64,000 nt of DNA from Acidobacteriaceae bacterium (GTDB taxonomy: Bacteria; Acidobacteriota; Terriglobia; Terriglobales; Acidobacteriaceae). The position numbers were made by a program, and so were the translations under genes. The stretch is taken from assembly GCA_035944135.1 (NCBI GenBank), contig DASZBM010000002.1:496001-560000 (forward strand), given 5' to 3'. Under the pieces are notes generated by a model, which saw only the letters and a list, made by a program, of their open reading frames with translations, searched no databases and was not told where the DNA came from. Shown here in pieces: positions 48,824-56,803 of this stretch. Each line of letters opens with the position of its first letter. Within the stretch, counting starts at the first letter, position 1.

Positions 48824-49540
48824 ATGAGGCGCGATTATCACAAGTGGTACTCCTCGGATCTTGAACGCGACATGGAGATGCTGGTCTTCGGCCACGACGG
48901 CCTGCCGGCGATCGTGTATCCGACCTCGCAGGGACGCTTCTACGAGTTTGAAGATCGCGGCATGGTGGCGGCGGTCGCGGGCCAGCTTGAGCGCGGCGAG
49001 CTGCAGCTGTTCTGCGTGGATTCGCTTGACGCCGAGAGCTGGTACAACCGCAACGTTGGGCCTCGATGGCGCATTGCGCGACAGGTCCAGTACGACAAGT
49101 ACATCGTCCAGGAGGTGGTGCCGTTTGTGCGCAGCCAGAACCGGCAGCCGCACCTGGTCGGCGTGGGATGCAGCTTCGGCGGATTTCATGCGGTGAACAC
49201 AGCGTTGCGGCATCCGGATGTGTTTACGGGCTGTCTGTCGATGAGCGGCGCGTTCGACCTGAAGAGCCTGGGGTTTCTGGGCAGCTATTACGACGACGAT
49301 GTGTACTTCAATCTGCCGCTGGACTATCTGCCGAATCTGAACGACCCCGCGTATCTGGACCAGATGCGCCGACACACGTATGTGCTGGCGACAGGAGTGC
49401 ACGATCAGTGCTGGAATGACAATGAGAGGCTGGCGGCGGCGATGCGCGCAAAGGGCATTCCGGTGCGGCTGGATGTGTGGGGCGATAACGCGCGGCATGA
49501 TTGGCCATGGTGGCAGAGGATGGTTCAGGTGTATCTGTGA
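48824..49540 (+). CDS. Alpha/beta hydrolase opening the amide-ligase cluster
   Basis: A 238-residue esterase-fold protein without a signal peptide. The nucleophile elbow is G115-C-S117-F-G-G and the probable catalytic His225 is in ARHDWPWW. YNRNVGPRWRIARQVQYDKYIVQEVVPFV is the lid-side helix of the putative-esterase family. It is the first gene of a rightward run of five (to 54310). Its likely task is to cleave an ester, thioester or amide in the pathway. The gap to the next gene is 50 bases and holds an AGAGGG-type repeat. Confidence 0.8.
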   Translation: MRRDYHKWYSSDLERDMEMLVFGHDGLPAIVYPTSQGRFYEFEDRGMVAAVAGQLERGELQLFCVDSLDAESWYNRNVGPRWRIARQVQYDKYIVQEVVPFVRSQNRQPHLVGVGCSFGGFHAVNTALRHPDVFTGCLSMSGAFDLKSLGFLGSYYDDDVYFNLPLDYLPNLNDPAYLDQMRRHTYVLATGVHDQCWNDNERLAAAMRAKGIPVRLDVWGDNARHDWPWWQRMVQVYL

Positions 49541-49581
49541 AGAACAGAGGGCAGGCAGTAGAGGGTAGAGAGTAGAGGAGG
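49541..49581. repeat. AGAGGG-type degenerate tandem repeat
   Basis: AGAGGGCAGGCAGTAGAGGG and related purine-rich units fill the spacer between the hydrolase and ATP-grasp genes. The last unit also supplies the ribosome site of the ATP-grasp gene. Confidence 0.5.
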
Positions 49582-49590
49582 ACGGGAACG

Positions 49591-50775
49591 GTGAAGAAGA
49601 TTGGCGTGCTGTTTGGGATGGAGAATACGTTTCCGGGAGCGCTGGTGGAGCGCATCAACTCGATGGAGCTTGACGACATCCGCGCGGAGTTCGTGCAGGT
49701 GGGTGGTGTGAAGGAAGCCGACCCGAGCGGGTATGCGGTGATCGTCGACCGCATCTCGCACGATATGCCGTTCTATCGCGCGTACCTGAAGAACGCGGCG
49801 TTGACCGGAACGCAGATCATCAACAATCCGTTCTGGTGGTCGGCGGACGATAAGTTTTTTAACTACTCGCTGGCGAAGATGCTCGGAGTGGCCGTGCCGA
49901 GGACAGTGCTGCTGCCGCACAAGCTGTTTCCGCCGGAGATCAATGTGCAGTCGGTGCGCAATCTTGAGTTTCCGCTCAACTGGGAGGCGATCTTCGACTA
50001 CGTAAAGTTTCCCGCGTTCCTGAAGCCGCATGACGGTGGCGGATGGCGCGATGTGCACCACGTGCACAATCCGGATGAGTTCTTCCGCGCGTATGACTCG
50101 ACGCGCGACCTCTGCATGACGCTGCAGGCCGCGGTGAACTTCAACGAGTACTTCCGCTGTTATGTGGTGGGGCAGAAAGACGTGCACATCATGCCCTACG
50201 ATCCGCGCCGTCCGCACCATGAGCGTTACGTGCTCGACCCGCCGGAGTATCCGAAGGAGTTGCTGGCGCGTGTGGAGAAGGATGCGCGAACGCTGTGCCA
50301 GGCGCTGGGGTATGACCTGAACACGGTCGAGTTTGCGGTTGAGGATGGCGTGCCGTACGCCATCGATTTCATGAATCCTGCACCGGACGCCGATGTGCAC
50401 TCGGTCGGCCAGAAGAACTTTGACTGGATCGTGGACAAGGTCGCGAACCTCGCGGTCGAGAAGGCGAAGCTTGCCGGTGCGCCACCGAAGGAGTTGAAGT
50501 GGTCGAGCTTTTTGGGCGGATGGGAGACGGGCGGAAAGAAAGCCGCCGCGAAGAAAACGCCGGGATCGACGACGCGGGCCGCGATTGCAAAGAACGCAAG
50601 TGAAAAGCGTGAGGTGAAGACAATGGCAAAAAAGGTGAAGGGTGCAGAGGCGAAGAGCCAGGAGCGGGATGAGCCGGATATGGTGAAGGCGCATGCCGAA
50701 AATCTGAAGGCGGCCAATGTGAAGGGCGCACAGATCGAGACGAGGCGGGCCCAGCTGCCGCCCAACAAGCGGTAA
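49591..50775 (+). CDS. ATP-grasp ligase with Lys-rich C-terminal tail
   Basis: A 394-residue ligase of RimK/D-Ala-D-Ala-ligase-like type. It begins KKIGVLFGMENTFPGALVERI. FPAFLKPHDGGGWRDV (139-154) is the nucleotide-binding Lys/Gly loop, and NTVEFAVEDGVPYAIDFMNPAP (244-265) carries the acidic and Asn Mg-binding residues. Such enzymes join a carboxylate to an amine through an acyl-phosphate. Residues about 312-394 form a Lys/Ala-rich basic tail absent from ordinary members. The start is GTG with GGAGG upstream. It is the second gene of the amide-ligase cluster; the substrate is unknown. Confidence 0.85.
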   Translation: MKKIGVLFGMENTFPGALVERINSMELDDIRAEFVQVGGVKEADPSGYAVIVDRISHDMPFYRAYLKNAALTGTQIINNPFWWSADDKFFNYSLAKMLGVAVPRTVLLPHKLFPPEINVQSVRNLEFPLNWEAIFDYVKFPAFLKPHDGGGWRDVHHVHNPDEFFRAYDSTRDLCMTLQAAVNFNEYFRCYVVGQKDVHIMPYDPRRPHHERYVLDPPEYPKELLARVEKDARTLCQALGYDLNTVEFAVEDGVPYAIDFMNPAPDADVHSVGQKNFDWIVDKVANLAVEKAKLAGAPPKELKWSSFLGGWETGGKKAAAKKTPGSTTRAAIAKNASEKREVKTMAKKVKGAEAKSQERDEPDMVKAHAENLKAANVKGAQIETRRAQLPPNKR

Positions 50776-50819
50776 GAGATGCGACTGCATGTGGCAAGTT
50801 GAAGGGTCGAGGAGACAGG

Positions 50820-51923
50820 ATGCGGCCAACGTTTTCGCTGGGAATTGAGGAGGAGTACCAGACAATCGATCCGGAGACACGCGATCTGCGGTCGCACATC
50901 AAGACCGAGATGCTGTCGAAGGGGAAGCTGCGTCTTGAGGAGCGCGTCAAGGCCGAGATGCATCAGTCGGTCATTGAGGTCGGCACGCGAGTTTGCCGGA
51001 ACATCGAAGAGGCGCGCGAGGACCTGTACGACCTGCGGCGCAACATGATTCACCTTGCCGAAGAGAACGGCCTCATGCTCGTCGCCGGTGCGACTCATCC
51101 GTTCGCCGACTGGCGCGCGCAGGAGATCTATCCGGACCCGCGGTATGACAAGGTCGTCGAAGATCTGCAGCTTGTCGCGCGCGCGAACCTCATCTTCGGC
51201 CTGCACGTGCATGTCGGGATCGAGGACCGCGAGGCGGCAATACGAATCATGAATTCGCTGCGGTATTTTTTGCCGCATATTTTGGCGCTGAGCACGAATT
51301 CGCCGTTCTGGCTGGGAATGGAGACCGGCTACAAGAGCTATCGGGCGAAGGTCTTCGAGAACTTCCCGCGCACGAATCTTCCCGACAGCTTCGGCAGCTA
51401 CTCTGAGTTTGAGAACTATGTAAACCTGCTGATCAAAACCAACTGCATCGACAACGCGAAGAAGATCTGGTGGGATGTGCGCCCGCATCCGTTCTTCAAC
51501 ACCGTGGAGGTTCGCGTCTGCGATATTCCGATGCGCGCCGAGGAGACGGTCGCGATTGCCGCGCTCATCCAGGCGACGGCGGCAAAGCTCTGCCGGCTCC
51601 ACGAGCGTAATCAGGACTACAGGCAGTACTCACGCGCGCTACTGATGGAGAACAAGTTTCGCGCGGTGCGGTACGGGCTGGAGGGCAAGCTGATTGACTT
51701 CGGAAAAGAGGAAGAGGTTCCGGAGTGCGACCTGATATTGGAGTATCTGGAGTTTATCGATGATGTTGTGGATGAGCTGGAATCCAGGCCGGCGATCGAG
51801 CATATTCGCGAGATGATTCGCGATGGATCCGGCGCGGACCGGCAGTTGCGCGTCTATAGAGAGACGGGCGATTTGAAGAAGGTCGTTGATTACATGGCGG
51901 AAGAGACCCGAGCGGGACTTTAA
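50820..51923 (+). CDS. GCS2-family carboxylate-amine ligase (YbdK-like)
   Basis: A 367-residue ligase of the glutamate-cysteine ligase 2 family. GIEEEYQTIDPET (8-20), GLHVHVGIED (127-136), SPFWLG (161-166), RPHPFFNTVEVRVCD (221-235) and NKFRAVRYGLEGKLID (278-293) match the YbdK active site. YbdK-type enzymes activate a carboxylate with ATP and couple it to an amine; weak glutamate-cysteine ligase activity is known for one. The ATG at 50820 has GAGGAG upstream. It is flanked by an ATP-grasp ligase and a peptidase on the same strand, so it is probably the second amide-forming step of the same pathway. Confidence 0.9.
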   Translation: MRPTFSLGIEEEYQTIDPETRDLRSHIKTEMLSKGKLRLEERVKAEMHQSVIEVGTRVCRNIEEAREDLYDLRRNMIHLAEENGLMLVAGATHPFADWRAQEIYPDPRYDKVVEDLQLVARANLIFGLHVHVGIEDREAAIRIMNSLRYFLPHILALSTNSPFWLGMETGYKSYRAKVFENFPRTNLPDSFGSYSEFENYVNLLIKTNCIDNAKKIWWDVRPHPFFNTVEVRVCDIPMRAEETVAIAALIQATAAKLCRLHERNQDYRQYSRALLMENKFRAVRYGLEGKLIDFGKEEEVPECDLILEYLEFIDDVVDELESRPAIEHIREMIRDGSGADRQLRVYRETGDLKKVVDYMAEETRAGL

Positions 51924-51928
51924 GGCAA

Positions 51929-51947
51929 GTGGTTAGTCGTTAGTAAA
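51929..51947. repeat. Short TTAGT/GGTTAGT repeat
   Basis: AGTGGTTAGTCGTTAGTAA lies in the 46-base spacer between the GCS2 and aminopeptidase genes. Related units are at 1639 and 36071. Confidence 0.5.
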
Positions 51948-51969
51948 AACGTTCAGGAGCGAATGGAAT

Positions 51970-53025
51970 TTGGAAATTGTGAAGACAACTGCCACGGATT
52001 TGCGGACCGTGACTTTTCCCGAGGAGTTTCGCGCGGGTGCGCGCAACGCAGCGACAACGTGTCTCAGGATTCAACCGAGCGAGAAGGTCACGCTCATCAC
52101 CGATGAGGCCACGCGCGAGATTGCGGCGTCGATTGCCGTTGAGCTGGATGCGATCGGCTGCCGGTGGAACGCGTTCGTGCTGGAGGAGCTCGCCGAACGG
52201 CCGCTGAAGGAGATGCCGAAGGCGGTGCTCGACGACATGGAGAGCTCTGCGGTGTCGATCTTCGCCGTGCTGGTGCAGCCGAACGAACTGCGCAGCCGAA
52301 TGCAGATGACGGACGTGGTGAACCGCCGCAGGATGCGGCACGCGCACATGGTGAACATCACGCCGGAGGTGATGGTGCAGGGCATGCGCGCGGACTTCAA
52401 CGCGGTCGATCGGCTCAGCCAGAAGGTGCTTGAGAAGGTGAGGGCAGCGAAGTACGTGCGGGCTACAAGTGGCGCCGGGACGAACATCTTTGCTGAATTA
52501 GAGCCGAACTACAAGTGGTTCAAGACGTCCGGAATCATCAGCCCCGAGAAGTGGGGCAATCTGCCCGGCGGCGAGTGCTTCACAGCGCCCGGCGAGGTGA
52601 ACGGCGTGTTTGTCGTCGATGGTGTGGTCGGTGATTTTCTGTGCGCGCGTTTCGGCATCCTGCGCAAAACACCGCTGACGATTCACGTGGGCCACAACCG
52701 CATCACGAGCGTGGAATGCACGAACAAGGAGCTCGAGCAGGCGTTCTGGGAGTACACGCACACCGACGAGAACTCGGACCGTGTGGGAGAGTTTGCGATC
52801 GGCACGAACATTGGCGTCTCGCGCGTGATTGGGAACATCCTGCAGGATGAAAAATTCCCAGGCATTCACATCGCGTTCGGCGATCCGTATGGAGCGCACA
52901 CCGGCGCGCCGTGGAAATCGACGACTCACATCGATGTTGTGGGACTCGAGTTCAATATCTGGCTGGGCGATGGGACGAATGAAGAGCAGATTATGAGCGC
53001 GGGAAAGTTTCTCCTAGAGGCCTAG
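51970..53025 (+). CDS. M29-family metallo-aminopeptidase-like protein
   Basis: A 351-residue protein of the AmpS/AmpT (M29) type. The expected metal-binding and catalytic residues are all present: Glu202 or Glu209 in NLPGGECFTAPGE, Glu274 in VGEFAIGTN, His300 and Tyr307 in GIHIAFGDPYG, and H320-x-D322 in TTHIDVV. Family members remove N-terminal residues from peptides with two bound metals. The start codon is TTG at 51970 with CAGGAG about 11 bases upstream. Within the cluster it could trim or release the amide product, or prevent its build-up. Confidence 0.87.
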   Translation: MEIVKTTATDLRTVTFPEEFRAGARNAATTCLRIQPSEKVTLITDEATREIAASIAVELDAIGCRWNAFVLEELAERPLKEMPKAVLDDMESSAVSIFAVLVQPNELRSRMQMTDVVNRRRMRHAHMVNITPEVMVQGMRADFNAVDRLSQKVLEKVRAAKYVRATSGAGTNIFAELEPNYKWFKTSGIISPEKWGNLPGGECFTAPGEVNGVFVVDGVVGDFLCARFGILRKTPLTIHVGHNRITSVECTNKELEQAFWEYTHTDENSDRVGEFAIGTNIGVSRVIGNILQDEKFPGIHIAFGDPYGAHTGAPWKSTTHIDVVGLEFNIWLGDGTNEEQIMSAGKFLLEA

Positions 53026-53032
53026 GGAAGCG

Positions 53033-53064
53033 AGTCAGCGGGTCAGCGAGTCAGCAAGTCAGGG
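53033..53064. repeat. Four 8-bp tandem repeats (AGTCAGCG type)
   Basis: AGTCAGCG, GGTCAGCG, AGTCAGCA and AGTCAGGG run head to tail in the 46-base spacer between the aminopeptidase and second ATP-grasp genes, right before the ribosome site of the latter. Confidence 0.75.
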
Positions 53065-53071
53065 AAAGTAG

Positions 53072-54310
53072 ATGCTCGAGCCGTATCGCACTGCATTCAA
53101 TGAGCAGTTCACGTTGGGCAAGTATGCGCAACTGCTGCGGCTGCTCAATGAGCGCACGCGCACCGAGGTGGACTTTCGCGTCGCCGAAACGCCGTGCTTC
53201 TTTGCGCCGGAGTTGATGGAGAAGCTGGTGCGCACCGGCGAGGAGCTGACTGCCGAACTGCTCGGCGACGAACAGTACATGCGCGATTCGGATCGAGCGA
53301 TTCCAGCGGAGTATCGCGTTCCCGGCGAGAACGCGCACCCGCACTTCATGACCGTCGACTTCGGCCTGGCGCGGAGTGCGGCCGGAGAGCTCGAACCAAA
53401 GCTCGTCGAGATGCAGGCGTTTCCGTCGGTCTTCGGATACCAGGCCGTGCTCTCGCGGGCCTACAAGGAGGTGTACGAACTCGATGAAGGGCTGCACTAT
53501 CTGCTTGGCGGAATGGACGAAGCGGCGTACTGGTCGGTGCTGCGCGAGGTGATCGTCGGCCAGCGCGACCCGGAGAATGTGGTTCTGCTGGAGATTGAGC
53601 CGGAGAGGCAGAAGACGCTGCCGGACTTTCGCGTGCATGAGGAGCGGCTCGGCATTCGCACCGTCGATATCGCGACGGTAGTGAAGGAGGGGAAGCGGCT
53701 GTTCTACAAACCGGATGGCGAGCGCCGCGCGAATCGGGCGCTGGTGCCGATTGAGCGGATTTATAACCGCGCGATCGTGGACGAACTGGTCAGGAAGGGA
53801 ATCAAGCTGCCGTTCGACTACCGCGAGGAGTTGGACGTCGAATGGGCGGGCCACCCGAACTGGTACTTCCGGATTAGCAAGTTCTCGATTCCATATCTGA
53901 AGCACCCGGCTGTTCCGGCGGCGGTGTTCCTGGACGACTGGTTTGCCGGGAAGGGCCGCGAGCGGCTGCCCCGCGACCGCAGCCAATGGATTTTGAAGCC
54001 GCTTTATTCATTTGCGGGCAAGGGGATACAGTTCGCACCCAGCGACGACGATCTGGCCGCCATTCCTGACGGAGAACGACATAATTATCTGCTTCAGGAG
54101 CGGGTGCAGTTTGAGCCGGTAATCTGCACCCCGGAGGGGATGACACAGGCGGAGATCCGGATCCTGTATGCATGGCCGGACGGGGGTAAGATGACGCCGC
54201 TGATCAGCCTGGTACGCATGGGGCGCGGGCTGATGATGGGGGTCGACCATAACCGGGACCGGACATGGGTCGGGGGTTCCGCGGGCCTGATCCCAAAAAC
54301 AGCACCTTAG
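53072..54310 (+). CDS. Glutathionylspermidine-synthase-like ATP-grasp protein
   Basis: A 412-residue protein with the circularly permuted ATP-grasp look of glutathionylspermidine synthases. LEPKLVEMQAFPSVFGYQ (107-124) resembles their substrate-side motif, and SQWILKPLYSFAGKGIQFAP (304-323) is the nucleotide-binding Lys/Gly segment; LLQERVQFEPV and AEIRILYAW follow as the acidic strands. It would be the third amide-forming enzyme of the cluster. It ends the run; the next gene begins 83 bases later. The substrate is unknown. Confidence 0.78.
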   Translation: MLEPYRTAFNEQFTLGKYAQLLRLLNERTRTEVDFRVAETPCFFAPELMEKLVRTGEELTAELLGDEQYMRDSDRAIPAEYRVPGENAHPHFMTVDFGLARSAAGELEPKLVEMQAFPSVFGYQAVLSRAYKEVYELDEGLHYLLGGMDEAAYWSVLREVIVGQRDPENVVLLEIEPERQKTLPDFRVHEERLGIRTVDIATVVKEGKRLFYKPDGERRANRALVPIERIYNRAIVDELVRKGIKLPFDYREELDVEWAGHPNWYFRISKFSIPYLKHPAVPAAVFLDDWFAGKGRERLPRDRSQWILKPLYSFAGKGIQFAPSDDDLAAIPDGERHNYLLQERVQFEPVICTPEGMTQAEIRILYAWPDGGKMTPLISLVRMGRGLMMGVDHNRDRTWVGGSAGLIPKTAP

Positions 54311-54321
54311 TAATGGTTCTA

Positions 54322-54361
54322 CCGGGGTACAGCCGGGGTACAATCGTGCCACAATCGGTGC
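54322..54361. promoter_or_regulatory. Two pairs of 11-bp direct repeats before the PilZ gene
   Basis: CCGGGGTACA occurs at 54322 and 54333, then ACAATCG-TGCC and ACAATCG-GTGC at 54340 and 54351. Both pairs have an 11-base period, about one helical turn. The position upstream of the PilZ/regulator pair would fit operator sites for a protein that binds one face of the DNA. Confidence 0.45.
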
Positions 54362-54393
54362 TGCCAAAAGACTGACCCGTAAGAGGAACTTAT

Positions 54394-54729
54394 ATGACGC
54401 TGAGTACCCCCGCGAGTGATCCGGTTCGTGCAGCGGTGCGTTTTCCGCTGCGGCTCGATCTGACGCTCACGTCAGAGGACCGCGAGTATCATGCCGTGAC
54501 GGAGGACGTCTCTTCGGCGGGGCTGCTTTTTGTCAGTGACGAGGTACCTCCATTGGACAGCACGGTGCGTTTTCAGATAAAAATGCCGGCTGCCATTATG
54601 GGCGGGACAGAGGATGTTTTGCTGGACTGTGTTGGACGAATCGTTCGACATGACTTTTCCGCGGGCCGCAGCCGCGCCGCGGCTGTAATTGATAAGTACT
54701 CCCTAAGGGCTGAACGCCATGACCACTGA
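54394..54729 (+). CDS. PilZ-domain protein
   Basis: A 111-residue single PilZ domain. The c-di-GMP-binding motifs are both present: RFPLR (16-20, RxxxR type) and DVSSAG (38-43, D/NxSxxG type). It should therefore bind c-di-GMP and relay it to a partner. The next gene, a LuxR-type regulator, overlaps it by 11 bases, so the two are made together and may act together. Confidence 0.88.
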   Translation: MTLSTPASDPVRAAVRFPLRLDLTLTSEDREYHAVTEDVSSAGLLFVSDEVPPLDSTVRFQIKMPAAIMGGTEDVLLDCVGRIVRHDFSAGRSRAAAVIDKYSLRAERHDH

Positions 54730-55492
54730 TGGACCTAAAAACACAGTAACCAAAGCTCCTGAGAATGGAGCCGCGAATCCAGGGCCGGGAATCCGGGTAA
54801 TCCTGGCGGACTCCCAGGCGATTTACCGCGTCGGAATGCGCAAGGTGTTTGCGCTGGAGGACGACATACGTGTCGTCGCGCAGGCGGAGACGCTGGAGAA
54901 TCTGTACGCAGCGCTGCAGCGCTTCCCGACCGATGTTGTGTTGCTCGAAGGGCAGCTCATCGCGGGCACCGTCGACGCGATTCCGCAGTTTGTGCGCCGC
55001 GCGCCAAACGCGAAGCTGATCGTGCAGGTATCTGAAAGCGACGAGAGCAACACCGTCGAACTGTATCGCCGCGGTGTGCGCGGCGTTGTTCCGCGGTCGA
55101 TCTCGCCGGACCTTCTGGTGAAGTGTGTGCGCAAGATCGCCGCAGGCGAGACCTGGATCGATAATCAGTCGATCTCGTGGGTCATCGATGCGTACCGCGC
55201 GCAGGCAGCGTCGCTGACCAATCCGCGGACACAGCCAAGGCTCTCTGACAAGGAACTCGCAATCATTGCCTGCATTACACGTGGCATGAGGAACAAGGAG
55301 ATCGCGTACCAGATTGGGACGACCGAGCAGGTGGTGAAGAACTATCTGCGCAAGGTCTACGACAAGCTGGGCGTGAGTGATCGCCTGGAACTGGCGCTCT
55401 ACTGCCTACACCACCAGATCCTGAAACAGGAGACGGCGGCGGCGGAGATGGCGTACGTGGATCCCGGCGTTCCACTGCGTGCGAAGCTCTAG
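54719..55492 (+). CDS. LuxR-type regulator with degenerate receiver domain
   Basis: A 257-residue NarL/FixJ-like protein. The receiver (about 25-145) has lost key residues: the phosphoacceptor Asp is Glu77 in DVVLLEGQL, the acidic pair has only Asp31 (LADSQ), and the conserved Lys is Arg126 in GVVPRS. The DNA-binding LuxR domain (about 174-235) is intact with LSDKELAIIACITRGMRNKE and KNYLRKVYDKLGV. It probably works without phosphorylation, possibly under PilZ control. It overlaps the PilZ gene by 11 bases. Confidence 0.88.
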   Translation: MTTDGPKNTVTKAPENGAANPGPGIRVILADSQAIYRVGMRKVFALEDDIRVVAQAETLENLYAALQRFPTDVVLLEGQLIAGTVDAIPQFVRRAPNAKLIVQVSESDESNTVELYRRGVRGVVPRSISPDLLVKCVRKIAAGETWIDNQSISWVIDAYRAQAASLTNPRTQPRLSDKELAIIACITRGMRNKEIAYQIGTTEQVVKNYLRKVYDKLGVSDRLELALYCLHHQILKQETAAAEMAYVDPGVPLRAKL

Positions 55493-55532
55493 ACTGTTTG
55501 TCTGAACTTCAGTCTGAGGGCTGCGCGCCAGG

Positions 55533-56786
55533 ATGTTTCTGAAGCCGTTTCGATCCCTGAATCCCGCGCAGTGGCGAACCTTTTCGGCTTGCTTTCTCGG
55601 CTGGTCGCTGGATGCGTTCGATTTCTTCCTGCTGACATTCTGCCTCGATTCAATCGCAGCCACGTTTCACATCAGCCTCGCGACGGCGGCAGACAGCATC
55701 ACGTGGACGCTGTGCATGCGGCCGGTGGGTGCGCTGCTGTTCGGTCTGCTGGCGGAGAAGATTGGCCGGCGTCCTACGCTGATACTGAACGTGCTGACCT
55801 TCTCGATCTTTGGGGTAGGTTCAGCCTTTGCGCCGACCTTTACGGGCTTCCTGGTGATGCGCGCGTTGTTTGGCGTGGCGATGGGCGGGGAGTGGGGCGT
55901 GGGTGCGGCGCTGGCACTGGAGTCGATTCCGGCAGATGTGCGAGGGTTCTTCTCCGGGCTGCTGCAGGAAGGCTACATGGCAGGAAATCTGCTCGCCGCC
56001 GCGGCTTATGGCTCGATCTACCCGCACCTGCATGCGCATGGCTTCATGACGAAGTGGCGGATGTTGTTTCTGCTGGGCGGAATTCCCGCGGCGCTTGCCG
56101 CGTTCATCTCAGTCGGAGTGGAGGAATCGCCGGCGTGGAAGCGGGGGCGGACAAGGAACCAGGGCGAGAGCTATCGTGCGCTGTGGAAGTCGCTGCCAAT
56201 GTTCTGTTTTCTGGCGTTCCTCATGTTTGGATTCAACTCGTTCAGTCACGGGACGCAGGACCTGTACCCCACGTTTCTGAAGCACGACAAAGGGCTGAGC
56301 GTACAGATGACTTCGCTCGTGTCGATGCTTGGGACCGTGGGGGCCTTCGTCGGCGGGATTTGTGCCGGGACGCTTTCGGAGAGATTCGGACGGCGGCGGA
56401 TGATCGTTCTCGCGGTATTGCTGGCTGTGCCCGTGATCCCGCTATGGATCTGGAGCCACACGGCGGCCATGCTGGCGCTCGGCGGGTTTCTGATGCAATT
56501 GATGGTGCAGGGGGCGTGGGGGGTGATTCCGGTGCACCTGAACGAGCTGTCGCCGGGGGCGGTAAGGGCGGTGCTTCCGGGATTGGCTTATCAGTTGGGG
56601 AATCTGGGGTCCTCCAGGAACGGGCACTTTCAGGCGGAGGTGGCGCAACGGGTGTTCGGAGGACGACTTGCGCCTGTATTGGGCTGGACGGTAGTGTTCT
56701 GTGCGGTGTTCATCGCCGTGGTGACCTCGCTTGGGCGAGAGGCGCGCGGAGCGGATTTATCAGGCGGCGAGACAGCAGGCGTCTAA
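55533..56786 (+). CDS. MFS transporter, SHS (sialate/lactate) type
   Basis: A 417-residue carrier with 12 membrane helices. LGWSLDAFDFFLLTF is the SHS/JEN1-like helix 1, LLAEKIGRRPTLILNV the conserved loop 2-3, and RALFGVAMGGEWGVGAALALE the helix 4-5 region. It probably takes up a monocarboxylate such as lactate or pyruvate with a proton. The phenylalanine hydroxylase gene follows 17 bases later on the same strand. Confidence 0.87.
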   Translation: MFLKPFRSLNPAQWRTFSACFLGWSLDAFDFFLLTFCLDSIAATFHISLATAADSITWTLCMRPVGALLFGLLAEKIGRRPTLILNVLTFSIFGVGSAFAPTFTGFLVMRALFGVAMGGEWGVGAALALESIPADVRGFFSGLLQEGYMAGNLLAAAAYGSIYPHLHAHGFMTKWRMLFLLGGIPAALAAFISVGVEESPAWKRGRTRNQGESYRALWKSLPMFCFLAFLMFGFNSFSHGTQDLYPTFLKHDKGLSVQMTSLVSMLGTVGAFVGGICAGTLSERFGRRRMIVLAVLLAVPVIPLWIWSHTAAMLALGGFLMQLMVQGAWGVIPVHLNELSPGAVRAVLPGLAYQLGNLGSSRNGHFQAEVAQRVFGGRLAPVLGWTVVFCAVFIAVVTSLGREARGADLSGGETAGV

Positions 56787-56803
56787 GGAGATAAGAGGTA
56801 GTG

